A DNA stretch of 48,214 nt from an uncultured Eubacteriales bacterium. Lineage in GTDB: Bacteria > Bacillota > Clostridia > UBA1381. Within the stretch, counting starts at the first letter, position 1; every line of letters begins with the position of its first letter. The stretch covers positions 1 through 48,214 of the forward strand of contig CAJKHT010000012.1 in NCBI GenBank assembly GCA_905199755.1, given 5' to 3'. The notes below the pieces were generated by a model. The model made no database searches, was not told where the DNA came from, and was given only the letters and a program-made list of their open reading frames with translations. Positions 8,329-17,727 of the stretch are shown here, one piece after another. A program made the translations under genes and the position numbers.

Positions 8329-9873
8329 TTGAAGATAAAAACAAAATTTTCAGCAATGAGTTTTATACTTGTCTTAAGCTTTGTTCTCGGAATAGGACAA
8401 TACTCGACAGTGTTTGCGGAGCAAGTGAGCTGCACTGTTAAGGGTACTGATTTCCTTGAGTCCAATGAGGGCTTTAGCAAGTATAATGATATGGCTGTAA
8501 TAAAAAAAGCATCGGAAAGTGATATTGGTTTCACGTTAGACATTGCAATCGAAAAAGAGTGCGAATATGTGCTAAAGTTTGTTGCCGCAGCGGCAACAAG
8601 CTATGTTGTTAATCTGAGTAAAGTAACTCTTTCGATTGACGGTGCCGAGCCGTTGTCCCTGGAAGAAGATTTCGATTATGAGCTTTCGGAAGAGGACAGA
8701 ATGTATACAAAGAGCAGTTTCACTGCAAAGGATAACATAACTTTTTCCGAAGGAGTCCATACATTTACGTTTACCGGCGCGCCCCAAAACGGCGGCGTGC
8801 GTTTCGGAATCGATACGGTTACTGTGGAAGAGTATGCTGAGCCTTTGCCGGAGGGGATTATCGTTGCAGGCAATACCAAGATTGAGGTTGAGGAAGTATC
8901 GGAAAGTGCAAATATAATCAGCAATTCCAATACAAGCGGCGGCAAGGCATGGATTGCTTTCGGAACAGATTCTGAGGAAACGATTGAATTTCCGTTTTAT
9001 GTACCGGAAAAAGGCATATACAATATGAATATGTCGGGAGCTTGCTCTGCTGCAGGCTCATGGCTTTCTCCGATTTCATACAAGATAGACGATGGCGGCA
9101 AAAAGGAAATAGACGGAAGCTTTGCTTCGATTGAAGCACCGCAGCTGGGCGGTAATTATTCGGACCTGAAAATGAGTATTTACCGCTGCGTATCGGGAGT
9201 TGAGCTGGAAAAGGGATACCATAAAGTAACGTTTTTCATTACCAACAGAACGCAAGACGGCGGAGGAGTTTACGGTGCGATAGATTATATTGAGTTTAGA
9301 AAATCACTTGATTTTTCTACGTTTAATATAGGTTCGGAGTCGGATTATATCGAAATAGGAAAAAGTATTCCTTTAGGCTTGTATTCCGGCGGAGAAGAAG
9401 CGGACGAACGAGATTTGTTTACGGCTCTTGAGTATAATGTTGTTCAGAAAGATATCGCTGAGGTTAAAGACGGACTTATGTACGGTTTGAATTACGGACC
9501 TGCAACGGCGACACTGCAAATAAAATCGAACGATGAGGTTTACAATTTCTCATCGGATTTTTATGTAACGGATAAAAATGGGCTGGCCGTAAAAGCTGTG
9601 ACAAAGAGCGGAAACAACATTACGGTAACGGTTAAGGCATTTAAAGATTACATCGCGGAGGATTATATAAAAATATATGTTTACGGTGCCGAAGAAGATA
9701 AGCTTCATTCCGTAAAAAACGAATATACAATCAGACTGTCCAATATGACACAAGGCGAAGAAAAAGAATATGTGCAAGCGGTTGAGGCGAAAGCAGGCGA
9801 TAAAATTAATGCAGTTCTGTATAATGATGCGTCAGAATATGTGAGTGTTTATGCACAGTGCTTTGCCGATTAA
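8329..9873 (+). CDS. Secreted protein with two carbohydrate-binding-like modules
   Basis: This is a 514-residue protein translated from TTG 8329, with GAGGAGAG about 10 bp upstream and 34 bp after the preceding stop. Residues 1-30 form a signal peptide (…YSTVFA|EQ). Two CBM6/35-like beta-sandwich modules lie at about 35-170 and 185-330. The second starts IEVEEVSE, contains KGIYNMNMSGACSA and ends GAIDYIEF, in the same style as the repeats of the protein at 2799. A beta-rich, possibly Ig-like tail follows. No enzyme motif was seen. Its position between two paralogous hydrolases suggests that it is a substrate-capture subunit of the same surface system. Confidence 0.7.
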   Translation: MKIKTKFSAMSFILVLSFVLGIGQYSTVFAEQVSCTVKGTDFLESNEGFSKYNDMAVIKKASESDIGFTLDIAIEKECEYVLKFVAAAATSYVVNLSKVTLSIDGAEPLSLEEDFDYELSEEDRMYTKSSFTAKDNITFSEGVHTFTFTGAPQNGGVRFGIDTVTVEEYAEPLPEGIIVAGNTKIEVEEVSESANIISNSNTSGGKAWIAFGTDSEETIEFPFYVPEKGIYNMNMSGACSAAGSWLSPISYKIDDGGKKEIDGSFASIEAPQLGGNYSDLKMSIYRCVSGVELEKGYHKVTFFITNRTQDGGGVYGAIDYIEFRKSLDFSTFNIGSESDYIEIGKSIPLGLYSGGEEADERDLFTALEYNVVQKDIAEVKDGLMYGLNYGPATATLQIKSNDEVYNFSSDFYVTDKNGLAVKAVTKSGNNITVTVKAFKDYIAEDYIKIYVYGAEEDKLHSVKNEYTIRLSNMTQGEEKEYVQAVEAKAGDKINAVLYNDASEYVSVYAQCFAD

Positions 9874-9896
9874 TATTAATTGAAGGAGAATGGAGA

Positions 9897-12800
9897 ATGA
9901 GGATAAAAAATAAAATAATATCCGTATTGATGAGCCTCTGTATGATTACATCGATGATTCAGTCGGCTGTACCAGTTTCTGCCGAAGATAACTTTAAGCT
10001 GCGTGTTGAGGCTGAGGATTACACGGAATTAAGCGGCGAAGTGTACGAATGGAGCGAGGGGGCTGCAAGCGGTGGAAAATATATGTATACAAGCAGCAGT
10101 GACGGCAATCGTGACGTCGTTCATCAGCTTGCATGGGAATTCAGTGTGCCGGAGTCGGGCTACTATAAAATAACGGGTGCCGCAACGAAGCGGAATGTGC
10201 ATTGGATAAGTGATTATATAGTGTATGTAAATGATGAATCCAATAAGGTTGAAACATATACTTCTATCAGCGACATACCAAACCTTGCAAGCAATTCAAT
10301 GGAAACCAATTCATGGGGTGTGTTTTATCTTGAAAATGGCAAAAACAAATTGTACTTCAGAAGTGACCGCAACGATCCGATTTCCGGCAGCGGAAAATAC
10401 AGCTCATACATAGATTATTTTGACGTTGAAAAGGCAACAAGCAGCGATCTGAAATTAACAAAGGTTAAATTCTCCGACAGACTGATAGGTTTTTACGAGA
10501 ATACGGAAAACGTTGTCTTGGAGCTTGACTATTCAATGAAGCTTGACAAGGAGAAAAAGTACAGTTTATATATTGAGGATGCTTGGAAAAGACCGGTTAT
10601 GGACAAGGAAATTGTAGCAGGAACCGGAGATAAGGCATTGTTTGCTCTGGGCAGATTTAAAAACGGCTGGTACAGAATCTATGTTAAAGATGAGAGCGGG
10701 AAGTTAGTCAACGATTATATGGCGTTTACAGTAGTGACGCCGCTTAAGGACAGGACAAATAAGGACAGCAGTATTGCAACCGACGTTGCGGCAACATATG
10801 ATTATTATTGTATGGATATGCCGGAGGAAATTGCAAGAGTCTTAAAGCTGCAGGGATTTAACTGGATTCGCGAAAGAGCAAATACTTGGTATAAGCGTGA
10901 GGATGCCGAGAATAAAATGCTTGAAGAGGAAAAAAAACAGGGATTTAATATAACAAGTATAACCGAGTATAAATACGGAGAGGTTAATAAAATCAAAGAA
11001 TTTGACCTCTATGATGTATACAAGGATTTTCGTGATGTAACAAAGCTCAATCCGGCATTGGTTGATATGTATGAGTTCCAGAACGAGCCGGATTTGTGGA
11101 AAAGACCGCCGGAGCTTCCGGACAGCCAAATTGCAATGCACAAGGCTATAACGATAGGACTGTTGGATTCGGGTGAGGATCCGTATGTTGCAATGGCGGG
11201 CAATGCTTATGTGGGTGATTATATATTCTTTGATTTGCAGCTGCAAAACGATATGATGAAATATTCAAATATATATAATTTCCACGCATACGACGGTCTT
11301 TCCGCAAAGTCGGAGTACGCAAGAAAGGTTTCAAACGCATATTCTCCGGAGGACAATATAAGACCTGTATATGCAACCGAAAACGGTTTGGCTTGTTGGC
11401 CGGGCGATGACGGAATTTTCCCCGAAAACGAGCAGATAAATCAAGCAAGATATGCCATAACAGGTGCAATCGATTTGCTTACAACAGGAACGGATAAAAG
11501 ATTCTATTTCCTTTCGCGTCCGTGGAGTTCGCCGGGAGGAAGTGTCGGAACATTCCATTCGACAACATATCAGCCGTATCCTATAACTGCTGTTTTTGCA
11601 AACATGATAACACAGCTTGGAGAGGCGGATTATAGAGGAATAATGACGAATATGCCGGAGGGCGTTAAGGCTTTTCTGTTTGACGACGGTGCCGGACATG
11701 ATACGGCGGTTATCTATTCAAACAACCAGAATTATATAAACCTTAAGGCTGATAAGATAACATACAGCGATATGTATGGTTATGAAGAAACCAAATATGC
11801 GGATAAGGACGGAAACATAAAGCTTTTGGTATCTGCCGATCCGATATTTGCAAAGTTTGACGGCAGATGCGATGAAAGCCTTTACTATGATGCAAATTAT
11901 GATACTTGCGAGCTTAAGAAGATAACGCTTGATACAAACGACAGAATCGTTTTAAATGCACTTTGGGACGATCAGGACTATAACGACACGATGGTTATGA
12001 GTAAAGGATATATATTCCAAGGCGAAGAAAACGAGCAGCAGCACATTTCATTAAGAGTATATAATCTTAACGATGAAGAAGTTGAGGGAACGATAGAGGT
12101 AACTCCCGAGTATGACGGAATATTTGATATAGCAATTGAAAATCCGGATTTTAAACTTAAGCCTTTTGAACAGACGGTTGTTAAAATAACGCTTACGACG
12201 CAAGGCACGAAGAGACCGGGTACAAGCGGAGATATAAAGTTCTGCGGCAAGCTCAAAGACGGAAGAGAGCTTTCGCCCGCAGTTTGCAGATATTGGTTCT
12301 ATCAGCTTAACCAGGAGGTTAAGGATGAAGACATGACCATTTTTGACGGATATGAGTTCGGTGAGAATTGGGATTTGACCAATATAGAGGTGCCGGGAAT
12401 TATAACCGCGGACACAGATGTCGAAAACAGAAAGATAACAATGCATTTTGACCACAACGGCGGAAGAGTCGGCTGGCTGTTCCCGAAATTTTATCTTAAG
12501 GACCAAACACCCGAAACTATGAAAATGGTGAAAGAGTCCGACGGTATTGTGTTCAGAAGACAAAATTCCGGAAACGCTGTGGGCGGAACAAATAACACTA
12601 CCTTGTTTGCGGTTATGAAGGACGGTCGTTCATATTGGAGCGGTGACGGTTCGGGAGTTCCTTTCTCCACAGATGAATTAACGCTCACGTACCCATGGGA
12701 GGTATTTGCGCTCTATTCATCTCCTCTCGGTCTTAATGATGTGCGTGACTTCAATCCTGAAGAAATTGATCATATAATGTTAGGAGTTTCCGGTTCGTCG

Positions 12801-13154
12801 GTAGACTCACCGATACCTGATACTACAATTTGGGATTTTGGCGTTTATAAGGCTTCAAGCGACATTCAAACGGCGCATAACGGAAAGATGATAATAAACG
12901 GTGCAGAAAACGAACAGCACTTTAAAAATGCGGCGGAGCTTAAGCTTTCGGTTGATTTGCCGACAACAGAGGAAGTGGACGATATACGAGTAGTGTGTGG
13001 AACGAAGATATATAATAAATGGAAAAGAGAAGGCGATAAGGTTATTATCGATACATCCGATCTTAAGAGAGGGTATTATACATTTAATATATCCGCGAAA
13101 AACAGAGTAGATTACAGGTATATAAGCGTTGTGAACTTCTATATCGACAATTAA
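9897..13154 (+). CDS. Secreted clan GH-A-like glycoside hydrolase with N-terminal CBM
   Basis: This is a 1085-residue exported enzyme. ATG 9897 is chosen because GAAGGAG sits 8 bp upstream and a signal peptide (1-30, ending VSA|ED) follows directly; an ATG at 9858 would only add 13 non-signal residues. The order of domains is a CBM6/35-like module (about 34-180, opening LRVEAEDY), an Ig-like domain (about 190-285), a TIM-barrel-like domain (about 300-620) and beta-sandwich domains to the end. FNWIRERAN, E397 in FQNEPD (acid/base) and E495 in YATENGLAC (nucleophile) match the clan GH-A plan and align with the paralogue at 5502. No family-level signature was recognised. Confidence 0.75.
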   Translation: MRIKNKIISVLMSLCMITSMIQSAVPVSAEDNFKLRVEAEDYTELSGEVYEWSEGAASGGKYMYTSSSDGNRDVVHQLAWEFSVPESGYYKITGAATKRNVHWISDYIVYVNDESNKVETYTSISDIPNLASNSMETNSWGVFYLENGKNKLYFRSDRNDPISGSGKYSSYIDYFDVEKATSSDLKLTKVKFSDRLIGFYENTENVVLELDYSMKLDKEKKYSLYIEDAWKRPVMDKEIVAGTGDKALFALGRFKNGWYRIYVKDESGKLVNDYMAFTVVTPLKDRTNKDSSIATDVAATYDYYCMDMPEEIARVLKLQGFNWIRERANTWYKREDAENKMLEEEKKQGFNITSITEYKYGEVNKIKEFDLYDVYKDFRDVTKLNPALVDMYEFQNEPDLWKRPPELPDSQIAMHKAITIGLLDSGEDPYVAMAGNAYVGDYIFFDLQLQNDMMKYSNIYNFHAYDGLSAKSEYARKVSNAYSPEDNIRPVYATENGLACWPGDDGIFPENEQINQARYAITGAIDLLTTGTDKRFYFLSRPWSSPGGSVGTFHSTTYQPYPITAVFANMITQLGEADYRGIMTNMPEGVKAFLFDDGAGHDTAVIYSNNQNYINLKADKITYSDMYGYEETKYADKDGNIKLLVSADPIFAKFDGRCDESLYYDANYDTCELKKITLDTNDRIVLNALWDDQDYNDTMVMSKGYIFQGEENEQQHISLRVYNLNDEEVEGTIEVTPEYDGIFDIAIENPDFKLKPFEQTVVKITLTTQGTKRPGTSGDIKFCGKLKDGRELSPAVCRYWFYQLNQEVKDEDMTIFDGYEFGENWDLTNIEVPGIITADTDVENRKITMHFDHNGGRVGWLFPKFYLKDQTPETMKMVKESDGIVFRRQNSGNAVGGTNNTTLFAVMKDGRSYWSGDGSGVPFSTDELTLTYPWEVFALYSSPLGLNDVRDFNPEEIDHIMLGVSGSSVDSPIPDTTIWDFGVYKASSDIQTAHNGKMIINGAENEQHFKNAAELKLSVDLPTTEEVDDIRVVCGTKIYNKWKREGDKVIIDTSDLKRGYYTFNISAKNRVDYRYISVVNFYIDN

Positions 13155-13168
13155 AGGAGTTGAAGTGA

Positions 13169-14863
13169 ATGAAAAAATATATAGGATTATTTTGTGCGGC
13201 TGTGACGCTGTCAGCCTCAATATGCACGGTGAACGGTCAAGATGAGAAATTCTCTTTTACGAATGCTGCCGGAACAAATATTATGGAGATAAAAACATCT
13301 CTTGGGGAGCTTGCGGCGCCCCAAAACGTTACGGTAACCGTATATGATTCTGATGGTGCGGTCAACTTTGCGTATGTGCTTACTGCGGGACTTGACGGAA
13401 AAGCCGAAATCTCATATATAAACGACGGTAAAAGCGGCGATTACACCTGCTATTTCGGAGTTAGAGGAGAGAGTGAACCGACGGTATTGAAGGTTGAAGA
13501 TTTTAAGGGAAGCGAATTTTGGACTGCATATATTGCAGACGCAAACCAATATGCAAAATCTGGTAATGCGGTGGAATTGATTAAGCATATAACCGACAAT
13601 GACAAGATAATAAATCTTAATTTGGATTTTTATAATTCTCTTGCCGATAAAACCGCAGTTGAGAAAATTATTCTTAGAGATTATAAAGAATATAAACAGC
13701 TAAAGGACATAAAGGGAGTATTCGGAGGCTCGGTTTACGTTGCAATGCTTAATGCGGAGCCGTCAAAAGACGTTCTTGAGAAAATATTGGCAGACAATGA
13801 GAAAACGGCATATTTGGATATTAATGCCAATATTCCTGTGGGTGAGAACAGTGCAGTTTTAAATGAGCTTTCACAGGAAACGCGAAACGGTATTTTATCG
13901 GAGATTTGTAAAACTGCCTATTCATCTCCGTCGGAGCTGACAGAGGCATTTGTTGAGAAAACTCTGTTTTGCGGAATAAAAGCCGCAAAAAACTATGATG
14001 AGGTTAAGCGACTTTTGACGGCATACGGCAATGCGGGAAAAATATCGGTTTCTATCGGAACAAATGTTGTGAATGAAACAGCTGCATTCAAAGAAATGCA
14101 GGGAAAGTCGTACGGAAGTTATAAGGACGTTGAAAATGCGTATAAGAATATTGTGAACGCAAAAAACTCAGCCACACACGGAAGTAACAGCGGCGGCGGT
14201 GGCGGTGGCGGGTCGTATACTGTTACCGTTAAACAAAACGTACCTTCCGAAAATAACGATAAACCGGTTACGGAAATTAAACAGGAAACGGTGCATTCGG
14301 GAAAAATGTATTTTAATGATATAGAGGATTCCAAATGGGCACTTCAGGCGATAAATTATCTTTATGAGAATAATATCATAAACGGAAACGATAACGGCGG
14401 ATTTGAACCGTCAAGAGATGTTATGCGCCAGGAATTCGTGAAGATGCTTGTTTTATACAGAAATATTGAAGTCGGCAGCTCCGAAACTCCGTTTTCCGAT
14501 GTTGACCAAAATCAATGGTATGCTCCGTATATCGCGGCTGCGTATAAAAACAAAGTTTTTTTCGGATATGATGATACAACCTTTGGTGTAAATCACGGAA
14601 TAACAAGACAGGAGGCTGTTACAGCGGTATATCGTCTGATGGTTGCCGCGGGATGTGATGTAGCTCCGGAAGAAGGATTTACATTTAAAGATGACAGCGC
14701 AATAGACGAATGGGCAAAAACAGCTGTTTACGCTCTGCGCAATGCCGGAATTATTTCGGGAAGAACGAAGGAAATCTTCTCACCGAAAGAACAGATGACG
14801 AGGGCGGAAGCAGCTGTGCTTATCTACAATACGAGAGAGTATTTTACGGAAAAGGCAGAGTGA
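13169..14863 (+). CDS. SLH-domain surface protein
   Basis: This is a 564-residue protein, 14 bp after the preceding stop with AAAGGAG upstream. It has a signal peptide (1-23), a region without recognised domains (about 24-335), a polyglycine linker near 340-348, and three C-terminal SLH domains. The SLH domains start at YFNDIEDSKWA (about 378), FSDVDQNQWYAPYI (about 445) and FKDDSAIDEWAKTAVY (about 508). SLH triplets bind pyruvylated secondary cell-wall polymer, so this is a cell-wall-anchored surface protein, perhaps a scaffold or adhesin for the preceding secreted proteins, which lack anchors. A truncated paralogue of its C-terminal part lies at 18619. Confidence 0.85.
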   Translation: MKKYIGLFCAAVTLSASICTVNGQDEKFSFTNAAGTNIMEIKTSLGELAAPQNVTVTVYDSDGAVNFAYVLTAGLDGKAEISYINDGKSGDYTCYFGVRGESEPTVLKVEDFKGSEFWTAYIADANQYAKSGNAVELIKHITDNDKIINLNLDFYNSLADKTAVEKIILRDYKEYKQLKDIKGVFGGSVYVAMLNAEPSKDVLEKILADNEKTAYLDINANIPVGENSAVLNELSQETRNGILSEICKTAYSSPSELTEAFVEKTLFCGIKAAKNYDEVKRLLTAYGNAGKISVSIGTNVVNETAAFKEMQGKSYGSYKDVENAYKNIVNAKNSATHGSNSGGGGGGGSYTVTVKQNVPSENNDKPVTEIKQETVHSGKMYFNDIEDSKWALQAINYLYENNIINGNDNGGFEPSRDVMRQEFVKMLVLYRNIEVGSSETPFSDVDQNQWYAPYIAAAYKNKVFFGYDDTTFGVNHGITRQEAVTAVYRLMVAAGCDVAPEEGFTFKDDSAIDEWAKTAVYALRNAGIISGRTKEIFSPKEQMTRAEAAVLIYNTREYFTEKAE

Positions 14864-14907
14864 TGTAAAACAAAGAAAATTCGTAATGGAGATTAACGTG
14901 AAAGATT

Positions 14908-15005
14908 TGTAGGGGCGATTCACGAATCGCCCTCCTGCGGTACGGTCTGCCGCCGGTGGTATCCCTAAAACCTCTAAAGGGACGATGTGGGCATCGTCCC
15001 CTACA
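14908..15005. repeat. 98-bp palindromic REP/MITE-like element
   Basis: The element is bounded by TGTAGGGG (14908-14915) and its inverse CCCCTACA (14998-15005). Just inside are two perfect hairpins: GGGCGATTC/GAATCGCCC at the left and GGGACGATG/CATCGTCCC at the right. Such paired GTAGGGG hairpins recur as dispersed repeats in Clostridia genomes. It lies 45 bp after the SLH gene and may also act as terminator or mRNA end. It is the only copy seen in this window. Confidence 0.75.
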
Positions 15006-15066
15006 CCGGTAACCGCATAACACCGTCAAACAACAATTTATAGTTGAGCAACAACGTTTTAATGAT

Positions 15067-15130
15067 ATTGATACTTTTTTAAGTTATTGATACTTTGGTA
15101 TCTTTGTTTTTTGAACTTTTATGTTATATT
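15067..15130 (+). promoter_or_regulatory. Repeat-rich operator/promoter of the ABC importer operon
   Basis: ATTGATACTTT occurs at 15067-15077 and 15086-15096, 19 bp apart. The second copy runs into the palindrome GATACTTTGGTATC (15089-15102). A TATATT -10 box (15125-15130) is present but no good -35 lies 17 bp upstream. A weak -35 overlapped by direct repeats about two helical turns apart is the usual layout of an AraC-type activated promoter. Which regulator binds is inference. Confidence 0.5.
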
Positions 15131-15198
15131 GTTAATTGAAAGAAATAAGCAGTGTGTTAAAATAAATTTATAAATAAAAAAATCTAAGGAGGCAAATT

Positions 15199-16602
15199 AT
15201 GAAAAAAATCTTTTCAAATTTAAAAAAAGCAACAGCGTTGACACTTGCTGCGGCGCTTTTGATTCCGTGTCTGTCGGGATGCGGAGAGAAGACCGGCAAG
15301 AAGAATGACGACAGAATTACAATCAGCGTAAGCAATGCGCCGAAAGAGGAGAACAACCCGGAGCGCTACAAGCAGTTTATGGAGCAGATTGCACGTTTTG
15401 AGGAGAAATACCCAAACATTCACGTTGTGGGTGATGAGTGGGCATTTGATCTTCAGACATTTGCGGCAAAAGCTGAAGGAGGTACTCTTCCTACCATATA
15501 TTACATACCGTTTACGCAGACAAAGAATCTTATGAGACTCGGTTATGCCGTTGACATTACAAAACAAATAAACGATTACGGCTATTATGATATTATAAGC
15601 GACTACACCATGGAAAACATCTCACACGACGGCAAGATATATTATATGCCCAGAGACCTTTATACCATGAACCTCACTGTTAATATGAATCTTTTCCGTG
15701 AGGCGGGACTCGTTGACGAGAACGATACTCCGAAGATTCCGAACACATATGATGAGCTGTTGGAAACAGCAAAAATCATTAAGGAAAAGACAGGCAAAGC
15801 GGGATTTATGATGCCTGCAACCGGCGTAGGCGGCTGGGAGTTTACTGTTTTTGCATGGGCATTCGGAACACAGTTTATGGAAGAAAACGACGGAAAATAT
15901 ACAGCTACCTTTGATTCACCGGAGTGCATCGAGGCGCTGCAGTTTATAAAGGATATGAAGTGGAAGTATGATGTTCTGCCGGATAATATCTTTATCAATA
16001 TTGAAGAGCAAATGAAGCTCATGGCAACAGATCAGTGTGCGATGTGCATTTCAAACTATGATGCAACTCAAAATATGGCGGGCAACTTCGGCATGAAAGC
16101 AGATGATATAGGCGTTGGAAATCTCCCGGCAGGTCCCAAACGCAGGGTTACGCTCGTAGGAGGAAGTTATGCGTCATTTGCTCCGAATGCAACACAGGAA
16201 CAGCTTGATGCTGCATTTAAGTACCTTACGTTTGAAAACGATGTTTTGAACTTTGACGATGCCGCAAAGAAAACGATGGAAGATAAGGTTAAGCTTGATA
16301 TCGAGCTTGGTTATATTGTAGGTCTCAAAGGACTGAGCATTTGGAACAACAATTCAGAATATCAGAAGTATGCGGATGAGCTGCAGGAGAAGCTGTGCAA
16401 CGTTAATCCGAACCACATAAAGGCATATAATGACCAAAGCGGTATAGAATTCCAGACCGAAGAGCCGGTATGCGCATCAAACCTGAACGATACTCTTGCG
16501 GCTTGTATTCAGGAGGTATTGACGGATAAAGACGCAGATTGTGCCGCTATACTCAAACAGGCAAACAGTGATTTCCAGAAAAATTACTTAGACTACGAAT
16601 AA
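15199..16602 (+). CDS. Sugar ABC transporter substrate-binding lipoprotein
   Basis: This is a 467-residue family 1 extracellular solute-binding protein. It has a type II signal peptide with lipobox LSGC (lipidated C28) and a charged linker. The mature protein carries ITISVSNAPKEENN and RFEEKYPNIHV near its N-terminus and a central GKAGFMMPATG, as usual for oligosaccharide binders. It is anchored to the outer face of the membrane and delivers sugars to the two permeases that follow. AAGGAGG sits 7 bp before ATG 15199. A 139-bp structured gap separates it from the permeases. The oligosaccharide bound cannot be deduced from sequence. Confidence 0.92.
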   Translation: MKKIFSNLKKATALTLAAALLIPCLSGCGEKTGKKNDDRITISVSNAPKEENNPERYKQFMEQIARFEEKYPNIHVVGDEWAFDLQTFAAKAEGGTLPTIYYIPFTQTKNLMRLGYAVDITKQINDYGYYDIISDYTMENISHDGKIYYMPRDLYTMNLTVNMNLFREAGLVDENDTPKIPNTYDELLETAKIIKEKTGKAGFMMPATGVGGWEFTVFAWAFGTQFMEENDGKYTATFDSPECIEALQFIKDMKWKYDVLPDNIFINIEEQMKLMATDQCAMCISNYDATQNMAGNFGMKADDIGVGNLPAGPKRRVTLVGGSYASFAPNATQEQLDAAFKYLTFENDVLNFDDAAKKTMEDKVKLDIELGYIVGLKGLSIWNNNSEYQKYADELQEKLCNVNPNHIKAYNDQSGIEFQTEEPVCASNLNDTLAACIQEVLTDKDADCAAILKQANSDFQKNYLDYE

Positions 16603-16741
16603 GATGTAAACAGTTTGGAAAAAGATAAGCGGCGAATCATGCTGTTGTTTAGGGCAAAGTACGACTGCGCCCCTCACAGCGGCAATCTGCCTGCTTCTCT
16701 TTTCCCAAACATCATTGGTGAAAGGAGTTCGAATTAAAACA
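16603..16741 (+). other. Structured gap between binding protein and permease genes
   Basis: GATGTAAACAGTTTGGAAAAAG (starting 16605) is partly complementary to TCTTTTCCCAAACATC (about 16699-16714), which can enclose the whole gap. There is no T-run. A hairpin here would let the binding protein be made in excess of the permeases. The permease start has GAAAGGAG (16720-16727) 14 bp upstream, a long spacing. Confidence 0.35.
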
Positions 16742-17674
16742 ATGAGAGACGCTGCAAATACCTCGACAAATCTGTTTAAACGCAGAAACAATCCTTTGTC
16801 CAATAAGTTAAGACATAATGCGATGGGATGGATTTTTCTTCTCCCGGCGCTGTTCTGTATATACTTTTTCGTGTTGAGACCGACTGCAATGGGAATTTAT
16901 TGGTCATTCTTTAACATGAAGGGCTACACAATAACAGATTTTATCGGGTTTGACAATTATAAAAGAATACTTTCGGACACATTGTTCCTGAAAATCTTAT
17001 CCAATACATTGAAGTATGTTGTAATTTCTCTGGCGGTAAGCTTTTTCTTGCCGGTCCTTATGGCTATATGCTTAAATGAAATGAGGCACTTTCGTGATAC
17101 ATTTCGCTTTTTTACATATCTGCCGTATGTTTTGCCCGGTGTTGCGTCGCTTTTATTGTGGTACTTTATATACTATCCAAACGAAGGCGGATTACTGAAT
17201 ATGCTGCTTTCTTATCTCGGAGCCAGTCCATACGGTTGGCTCCAGGATCAGAGGTTTACGATATTATATATTGTAATCAGTATATCATGGGGAAGCGTAG
17301 GCGGTACTGCAATTTATTATTATGCTGCAATTCAAGGCATTAACACTGATTTGCTTGAAGCTGCAATAGTGGATGGTGCGGGATTTTTCAGCAGAATAAA
17401 AAATGTTGTCCTGCCGCAGATATCAAATGTTATACTTTTGATGCTGGTAACACAAATTATAGGAGTTTTTTCAATAATGGAGCAGCCTATGCAGATGACA
17501 GACGGCGGGCCTAACAACGCATCGATGACGCTGGGACTTTTAAGCTATCGATATGGATTTGTTGACTTTAAGCCGCAGCTTGCTATGGCGGTCGGTTCGG
17601 TCATGTTTGTAATACTGATGATATGTACAAGCTTCTATTTCCATCTGAATAAAAAAGCGGAGGACAATTTCTGA
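16742..17674 (+). CDS. Sugar ABC transporter permease (MalF type)
   Basis: This is a 310-residue membrane protein with about six hydrophobic segments. The first spans WIFLLPALFCIYFFVL. The EAA loop that contacts the ATPase reads EAAIVDGAGFFSRIKNVVLP. ATG 16742 is chosen over the in-frame TTG 16715, which lies upstream of the SD. It pairs with the permease at 17728 and the lipoprotein at 15199. No ABC ATPase gene is present in the window. Importers of this class in Firmicutes commonly share an MsmX-like ATPase encoded elsewhere, which is the likely explanation. Confidence 0.93.
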   Translation: MRDAANTSTNLFKRRNNPLSNKLRHNAMGWIFLLPALFCIYFFVLRPTAMGIYWSFFNMKGYTITDFIGFDNYKRILSDTLFLKILSNTLKYVVISLAVSFFLPVLMAICLNEMRHFRDTFRFFTYLPYVLPGVASLLLWYFIYYPNEGGLLNMLLSYLGASPYGWLQDQRFTILYIVISISWGSVGGTAIYYYAAIQGINTDLLEAAIVDGAGFFSRIKNVVLPQISNVILLMLVTQIIGVFSIMEQPMQMTDGGPNNASMTLGLLSYRYGFVDFKPQLAMAVGSVMFVILMICTSFYFHLNKKAEDNF

Positions 17675-17727
17675 TTTTTATCCGTTAAAAAATATTACCC
17701 GTAATTTAATGGGAGAATGGAGAAAAA

